Of a DNA stretch of 64,000 bases, positions 58,331 through 64,000 are shown piece after piece. Within the stretch, counting starts at the first letter, position 1, and each line of letters opens with the position of its first letter. The position numbers and the translations under genes were made by a program. A model generated the notes under the pieces. It had not been told where the DNA came from. It saw nothing but the letters and a program-made list of their open reading frames with translations, and ran no database searches. This stretch comes from Chionis minor (taxonomy: Eukaryota; Chordata; Aves; Charadriiformes; Chionididae): NCBI GenBank assembly GCA_013398295.1, contig VZSF01009119.1:565985-629984 (forward strand), given 5' to 3'.

Positions 58331-59224
58331 AGAAATTAAAAGGCAGACATGGGGCAGGGGGTAGGAAAGCCCACCCTGCTCTCTGCAAACTTGGGACAAG
58401 TGTTCATCCGCTCCCGGGAGGCATGGATGGGAGGGAGCAGCCTCGGCTGGCGTTAGTCTCCCCTATCTGTGATTTATCATCCTATATATGTCACAGACGT
58501 ATAAGCAGCTTGTTTAAGGTAAGCGCTAATCCCAAACCTGAGTTGTGCAGAGGACCAGAGCCCCGGCCAGCAGCTTCCCCCCGGCACGTGTCCCTGACCC
58601 AGCTCTCCTTTCCCGGAGGAGAACAGGTCTCCAAGAGCACGTCTTCCCTCGGGGCAAAGCCACACGGGGCCCAGTGCTGAGGGCATCATCCTCAGCTCTC
58701 CCTGTGCAGAAGCAGATGGACATGAGCCCCACCGGGTGACACGCAGCACCCTGTGTGTCCCCATCCCCAGCAGCTTTGGGTGCCAGCAGCTGAGAGGAGC
58801 AGCCCTGTGTGCCCACATCCACCCCAGGGACCCCAGAGGGATGGGAGCACCCATCCCTGCAACTTCCCTGAGTTTCCAGGCAGGAAAACAAACAAACGAC
58901 GGTTAAACGCACCCAGAAATCCCCCTGCCTGGGGGAGCCCAAAGGGCCCAATCCTGCTCCAGCATGCTGCCAAGCACCCCGCGCTACCGTGAAAGGATGC
59001 TGCTCAGCATTTCAGAGGAACCACTTCACATCTGGGTTCTTTTTCTCCCTCTTTCTCCAATTACAGGGTCAGGTCAGCGTGGTGCAGTCCAGGAGCGTAA
59101 AAATATTCATAATATGGAAAACCGGTATTAGCAAAGAAGCTGCAGTTTGCAGCGTGAGCCGGGTGTTGAGTCCCACAAGGCAGAGAGGGGACAGAGTCAA
59201 AAAAAAAGAGAAACTCACCACACC
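58331..59224. other. Unique noncoding sequence
   Basis: Mixed to GC-rich with overlapping short frames on both strands and no domains. No repeat recognised. Confidence 0.5.
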
Positions 59225-59520
59225 AGCAAAGTAAAAAAATAAGAGGCAGTAAAAGTGAATTAATGATGTTGCTCTGATTTGAGCAAACACTAATTAAGAA
59301 TGTGTAATTGAATTAATGCATTATTTAGAAACCCCAGCAAATCCTGAGTGGGGATATAAATACATTATAGGGGTCCTTTGACATCACGTATATCTCACGC
59401 CTCACTACCCACAATTTATTTTAATGTCACCAGAATCTCCAGATTTATTTACGCCCTTGTCACTCACCACTGTTTTGCATTTACCCTGTATCTCTATATC
59501 CTCAATTCCACACACCCACC
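59225..59520. promoter_or_regulatory. Possible conserved noncoding element with homeodomain words
   Basis: Contains GAATTAATGATG, TAATTA (59291-59296), GTAATTGAATTAATGCATTA and a CRE-like TGACATCA (59379-59386) in non-repetitive, AT-leaning DNA. Resembles a conserved enhancer. No alignment run. Confidence 0.25.
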
Positions 59521-61183
59521 TGCTCCTTATGGGGCAGCGATGACCATTTGACAAGTCAAAGCTGTGGAATAAATCGGCTCAGTTTATCAGCTGCTTCCCC
59601 TCCCTATGCCCAGTAGCCACAGGTCTGGCTCTAATTTGTTTAGAGCCTGGGAAAACATCAAATGCCTTGTTAAAAAACAAATTCATCCTCTAGAAATACA
59701 TCGTGTCCTACAGCATCAAGTGTCCGTTTTCTCTACATTACACTGGGAACAGTATCTAAGCCCAGCCCAGAACAGGTCAAGAAACCACTGTCGTCACACT
59801 CCGGAAATAGAGGAAAACAGCATCTCTGGGAAAAGGGGGGAAAAGTCAGCCCCTCAAAGGTTTCACAGCAGATGGTTTTACCTGTGAAGGGTTCCCAGAT
59901 ACTGCATTTGCAGCTGGGACAGTTTACCAGTGCTTTGGGTATTTAGCAAGAGGCTTTACATACATTATTCTTCCCTCCTTCTGAGCCCTTCACAGCAAGG
60001 CTTATGGTTCTTACTACACCTGGGTTTCTAGGAAGAGATACAAACACGCCGAAAGGAAAGAAAGAAATACAATAAGATTGTTTAGACCAGCTAAAGACGC
60101 TTGCAAGGAAAGCAGCATGAGGAAATAACATGGGTGAACCTGAGTTCACGCGCACACACGGCTCCAGGAAAGGGAGAAAACCCGAAGCAGCACTAAAGCC
60201 TTGTACTTGGCTATGAGCACACACCGTGGCAAAACACACACGTCGTTTCTAAAACACGTTAGAAGACTTCTCCCTAAAAGATGCCGTATCAAGTGTAAAA
60301 TTTTATTATCTCTGCCTGTCCATTTTACGAAGATATACACAAACAAGTTGCCAAATCTGCCTGCAGTTTAACTCCATTAAATCCAATGAATGAGTTTGGC
60401 CCACAAAAAAACTCTGCACTTACTGTAATAAAGCTAAAAGCTGACAGCAGCTGATACAGTAAAACACATACATTTCCATACACTTATTCCTGCTGATTTA
60501 AAAAGACGAGTGAGCCACGGAAATTGCCCTTGCCCAGCCCCTAAAGAAATGCTGAGATGGGGGAGGAAGGAAAACTCCGAACCGTGGCGTTTTCCCCTCC
60601 AGTTCCCCCTAAGCACAGAAGGGAGGGATGGGGGAAGCTGGCAGGGCTGTGTTCATTTGGTTTCCCTCACGGAGAGCCCTGAACACACACAACAACGCGC
60701 AGGTCTGAGCAAAACACCTTGCCGACGGTTTGGCCCCACATTGGGCAGGACCCCACCGGCAGGAAGAGTGGTCACAGCTCCGGTCCCTGTCCTGGGACAC
60801 CCGCTTCTGCCCCACTGGTCCCCAGTGGGGAGAAGGTGCTCGGGCTCCCGGGGCAGAGATGCAGGATGCTCTGCTCCCCCCGGCAGCTGTTTGCCACAAC
60901 CCTGTTTGCAGAGGGTTTTCCTCGCCAGCCGTGGCTCTCCGGCCACTGGCTCATCTTGAATTATACCTTGAGCCCCCCATGACAGGGGGCACCGTGCCAG
61001 GCTGGACGGAGGCTGGACCCAAACAACCGATCGTAAGACTCCCCTGATCAATAGGGGAGGGGGGGGTTGCTTGTTTCTCAAGTCTGGGTTTCTTAAAAGC
61101 ACCCAGCTCTCTCTCAGGCTGCTGTCGTAACCACACCAACTCCCATCGCCATCCTGTGTCCCTCCAGCTCCCCTACGCAGGCT
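59521..61183. other. Unique noncoding sequence
   Basis: AT-leaning to 60500, then GC-rich. The minus-strand frame of 247 codons at 60653-61396 runs into the minisatellite and is not coding. Confidence 0.5.
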
Positions 61184-61494
61184 GAGACCCCCCTGCCCCC
61201 TCGGTGCCACCTCCTCCAGACCCTCCTCCTGCCCCAGTCCCCCGCAAGACCCTCCTGCTCCCTCGGTGCCACCTCCTCCAGACCCTCCTCCTGCCCCAGC
61301 TCCCCACGAGATCCCCCTGCCCCCCTGGTGCCACCTCCTCCAGACCCTACTCCTGCCCCAGCTCCCCAGGAGACCCCCCTGCCCCCTTGGTGCCACCTCC
61401 TCCAGACCCTCCTCCTGCCCCAGCTCCCCACGAGACCCCCCTGCCCCCTTGGCGCCACCTCCTCCAGACCCTCCTCCTGCCCCAGCTCCCCGTG
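61184..61494 (+). repeat. 62-bp minisatellite, five copies
   Basis: Copies of a pyrimidine-rich unit carry GCCACCTCCTCCAGACCCT at 62-base spacing: TGCCACC at 61205, 61267, 61329 and 61391, and CGCCACC at 61453. They differ at a few positions each. Because 62 is not a multiple of three, the reading frame shifts at every copy. The proline-rich frames on one strand and the glycine/tryptophan-rich frames on the other are therefore by-products of a stop-free repeat. Confidence 0.95.
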
Positions 61495-61495
61495 G

Positions 61496-61736
61496 TGCAC
61501 AGAGGCTCCAGGTTCCTCTCGCCAGGAGCTTTCACATCTACTTTCTTTGATATTTATGACTATTTGTTTCCATCACAGGTGTGCCTCGGGGACCCCGATG
61601 ACCCTCGTGCTGGGGNTGCACAGAGGCTCCAGGTTCCTCTCGCCAGGAGCTTTCACATCTACTTTCTTTGATATTTATGACTATTTGTTTCCATCACAGG
61701 TGTGCCTCGGGGACCCCGATGACCCTCGTGCTGGGG
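61496..61736 (+). other. Perfect 120-bp duplication around a single N (probable assembly artefact)
   Basis: 61496-61615 and 61617-61736 read identically from TGCACAGAGGCTCC to GTGCTGGGG, separated only by the N at 61616. Perfect identity over 120 bases with an N exactly at the junction points to two contig ends overlapping without being merged, probably caused by the adjacent minisatellite. The real sequence probably has one copy and no N. Confidence 0.85.
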
Positions 61737-63114
61737 CTGTACACACATTCACCGCCCCAGCGGCCACTCTGCACCTCACATATCTCTTTCCCCACACCGA
61801 GCGCCCGCCACCCTGGCTGCCACCACCCTCCTGGGGGTGTAGCAGACGTGGGAACAAGAGTCAGGGTCCCCCCAGCCCCGCTGCTCTCACAGCTCTGCCT
61901 CCTCCCTCACCCGCAGCCTGGGGCCACGCACAGCTCCACAATTGTCCCACTGAGCCCCACTCTGGTCCTCTCCTCCCCACCAGCCTCCTCGGGGAGCACT
62001 GCGCTGCTGGCCATGACACCTCCATCTCACGGCGCCCAGACACTCAGCCCCGACGCTGTCCCACCACTGGGCTCACCCAGATGCTCCCCACACCCCGGGT
62101 GCACAACACCAAAAAAACAAAATAATCCAGCGACCGTACCAGATCATGCAGAACACGGCTCCAGGCTGCACTCCCAGCTCACACCTCCCTGCAGCCCCCA
62201 CAGAGCTTCCCCCCCTCCACCTCAAAGCCTCGCTGATGGCTCCGCCAGCCACCTCCCAGCACAGACACCTCCAAAAAGCACAGCCTACCTGCACCAAGCC
62301 CCCCATCCTCTCCTCCCGAGGCTCCTCACAGCCCCACACCAGCTCCTCCTTAAGCCCCTCTGCTCCCCTGGGCCTTCCAGTGCCCTATGCTGAGAAACCA
62401 CCTAATCCCAGGCTCTGGCTACACCTGGAGTTAACACCAATTCACAGCCAAGTGCCGGCAGCTGGGATGCCGCCGGCGTTGCTGTGCTGCTGTGGCTTTC
62501 CTTGGCATGAAAGCCCGGCCCTGGAGCAGCCGGCAGAGAAACTCCAGCCGGACCAGCAGGGCTGGGATGCACCCGGCCGCGGCTTTCTGGGACACAGGAC
62601 TTCACTGACGTAACCCACTCGCTTGTCCCCAGCACGCGCATGGGGAAAATAAACATTGGGAAAAAAAATCGCCCAAGGACGGGGTTGAGACTCTACAAAG
62701 AGGCAGGAGAGCACCGGGCTCTCCAGGGCACGGACCACCGGCCCTGCCGCAGCTTCTCCAACCTCAGGACTACGTCCCGAGCTCGACTCGGAAACCTCCA
62801 AAGCGCTGGCCACGTTCTTCTGTTTGCACGCGTTGCGCGATCCTGTATTTAGTATACGATGGGAGAACCGAAATAAATAATCCATAGCTGACAATAACAA
62901 ACCTTGCACCTTGAACAAGCCAAAAGGCTGACCTTTCCCAGTCAAGCCGTCCTGGTGAGAGGTTAGATCCTGTGTTTTCTGATCATCAAACAGGAAAGCA
63001 TTACCCAGACAGGGAGAACAAGCTCTTATCTAGACCTGATTTCTCTCCCCTCCAGGGGATCCTGTAGGATATTTCAGTTCTCTCTCGCTCGCTGTGTGAC
63101 TCTGCCCTCCCCCA
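61737..63114. other. Unique noncoding sequence, GC-rich then mixed
   Basis: C-rich on the plus strand to about 62400, producing long but domain-free frames (up to 265 codons through the artefact). AT-leaning from 62830 to 63000. No gene or repeat recognised. Confidence 0.5.
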
Positions 63115-63683
63115 GTTGCTTGAAATCAGCCAAATTCACAATCTAATCTGGCCGGGAGTCAAAGGGGAGAAAAATCAAGTCCTAATGCAGCGACTACTTT
63201 GAATGGGGAATTGAAGCCAATCAGAAAGGCATTATTGATCCCTGCTCGGAGCACCTCGGGCAGGGAGGGGAAAGCTGCGGGCAGCCGCAGAGCTGCCCAC
63301 TGCAGCCAGCCGGGGCTGCCCTGCCCGGCCTGCGGCTTTCCCAGCGCTCGCCCGGGCCGGCGGCCGGCGTGAGGGGGTAGCCAGCCCCATCCCGTCCGGC
63401 ACATGCAGGCAGGGAGAGCACAGCACCCCTGTGCTGGCACCGGCGAGCACCCCGGGCATGCACTAGCCCACGGCACGCGCTAGCTAGCCCATGGCGTGTG
63501 CGAGAGCGTGACCCCTGTGCTCCCTATGGCGGCGCGTCTGGGTGCAAACACCGCCAGCCCGCCTCGCCGGGGAGCGGACCCGTTGCGGGAGCACGGCTGC
63601 CACATGCAACGGTGCGGGAGGGCCTGCGCCCACCGCGGGGGCTACACGCATTTCGGCAGCGTTAGTGCCAGCGAGAGCCAGCG

Positions 63684-63717
63684 GTGTGTGTGTGTCTGTG
63701 TGTGTGTGTGTGCGTGT
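63684..63717 (+). repeat. (TG)n microsatellite
   Basis: Alternating TG with one CT and one CG interruption, inside the CpG-rich block. Confidence 0.95.
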
Positions 63718-63799
63718 ACCTCGGTGTCCCCCCCAGCCGCCTGCCTGCACGACCCGCACGCACAACGCCAGCAGCGGGCAAGGGTGGCAGCGGGGTGGC

Positions 63800-63832
63800 A
63801 GGGGGATGGCAGGGGGATGGCAGGGGGATGGC
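63800..63832 (+). repeat. 11-bp tandem repeat, three copies
   Basis: AGGGGGATGGC occurs exactly three times, preceded by degenerate GGGTGGC-type copies from 63781. G-runs of five recur at regular spacing, so G-quadruplex formation is possible. Confidence 0.9.
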
Positions 63833-64000
63833 TCACCCCGGGCAGCGGGGCCGGTGCGGCAGGAGACAGGGTGCAGCCGGACGGGGCTGAGCTCAGCTCT
63901 GGGCATCCCTGGGCGAGATCCCGGCGCTCCGGCCGGCGGTAGCGCTGGCTACACGCTCCTCTGCCTTACATAACGGGCGACGGGGAATAGCGGGAAAGAG

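Larger units (their letters stand above)
63115..64000. promoter_or_regulatory. CpG island with upstream CCAAT box, cut by window end
   Basis: A clean NF-Y type site AGCCAATCAG lies at 63215-63224. From about 63240 GC and CpG density are high to the end of the window. The (TG)n tract (63684-63717) and an 11-bp tandem repeat (63800-63832) sit inside. CCAAT upstream of a CpG island is a common vertebrate promoter layout. The likely transcript would lie beyond 64000 or run rightward. No TATA box or coding exon is visible here. Confidence 0.5.

Noticed and set aside
60983..60993. CTCF-like core CAGGGGGCACC
   Set aside because: Only the core half matches. The upstream part of the motif does not fit.
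60653..61396. 247-codon minus-strand frame rich in G, W and R
   Set aside because: A large part is the reverse of the 62-bp minisatellite.
61328..62125. Longest open frame (265 codons, proline-rich)
   Set aside because: It begins in the 62-bp minisatellite, crosses the N and the 120-bp false duplication, and has no domain. The frame is a product of repeat and artefact.
1..64000. CRISPR array, bacterial operon, phage or toxin system
   Set aside because: No regular repeat-spacer pattern, no ribosome-binding-site/ORF pairs, and clear vertebrate retrotransposons throughout.

Overview
This window looks like nuclear DNA from a bird. The main reason is a set of CR1 non-LTR retrotransposon copies. 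They are truncated at the 5' end and finish in the bird-type 3' tail (ATGATTCTATGA, or TCATAGAATCAT when read on the other strand). There is no bacterial-style gene packing, and the base composition, (TG)n microsatellites and orphan CpG-rich blocks fit a vertebrate chromosome. Five isolated N positions show that this is a draft assembly. The species cannot be named from the sequence alone.

I found no protein-coding gene, exon, tRNA, rRNA or known ncRNA that I can support. The many open frames are short, overlap on both strands, contain no recognisable domains, and are longest where the DNA is GC-rich or tandemly repeated. The window therefore reads as intergenic or deep-intronic DNA, of the kind seen around developmental genes.

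Layout:
- 1-9.7 kb is mostly unique sequence, with AT-richer blocks near 4.1-5.5 and 6.5-6.85 kb.
- 9.7-16.7 kb is unique, with an assembly scar at 9.73 kb and a degenerate inverted repeat at 14.09-14.28 kb.
- 16.7-20.1 kb is an AT-rich block opening with a CR1 tail.
- 20.1-28.7 kb is mixed and contains a homeodomain-site cluster (22.3-22.5 kb) and an orphan CpG-rich block (26.7-27.5 kb).
- 28.7-42.3 kb holds four of the six CR1 copies, a purine-only style tract (33.8-34.0 kb), and a compact CRE/RFX-like site cluster (41.2-41.3 kb).
- 42.3-61 kb is unique DNA with several blocks that resemble conserved noncoding elements (best at 51.2-51.8 kb), plus an 85-bp sequence present twice (56.7 and 57.6 kb).
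- 61.2-61.7 kb has a 62-bp minisatellite followed by a perfect 120-bp duplication split by an N.
- 63.1-64.0 kb enters a CpG-rich block with an upstream CCAAT box that runs off the window end. It is the best candidate for a nearby promoter.

There is no set of genes acting together and I see no new biological system. The observations worth following up are the candidate regulatory blocks, the duplicated 85-bp element, the inverted repeat at 14.1 kb, and two places where the assembly appears to have duplicated sequence around an N.
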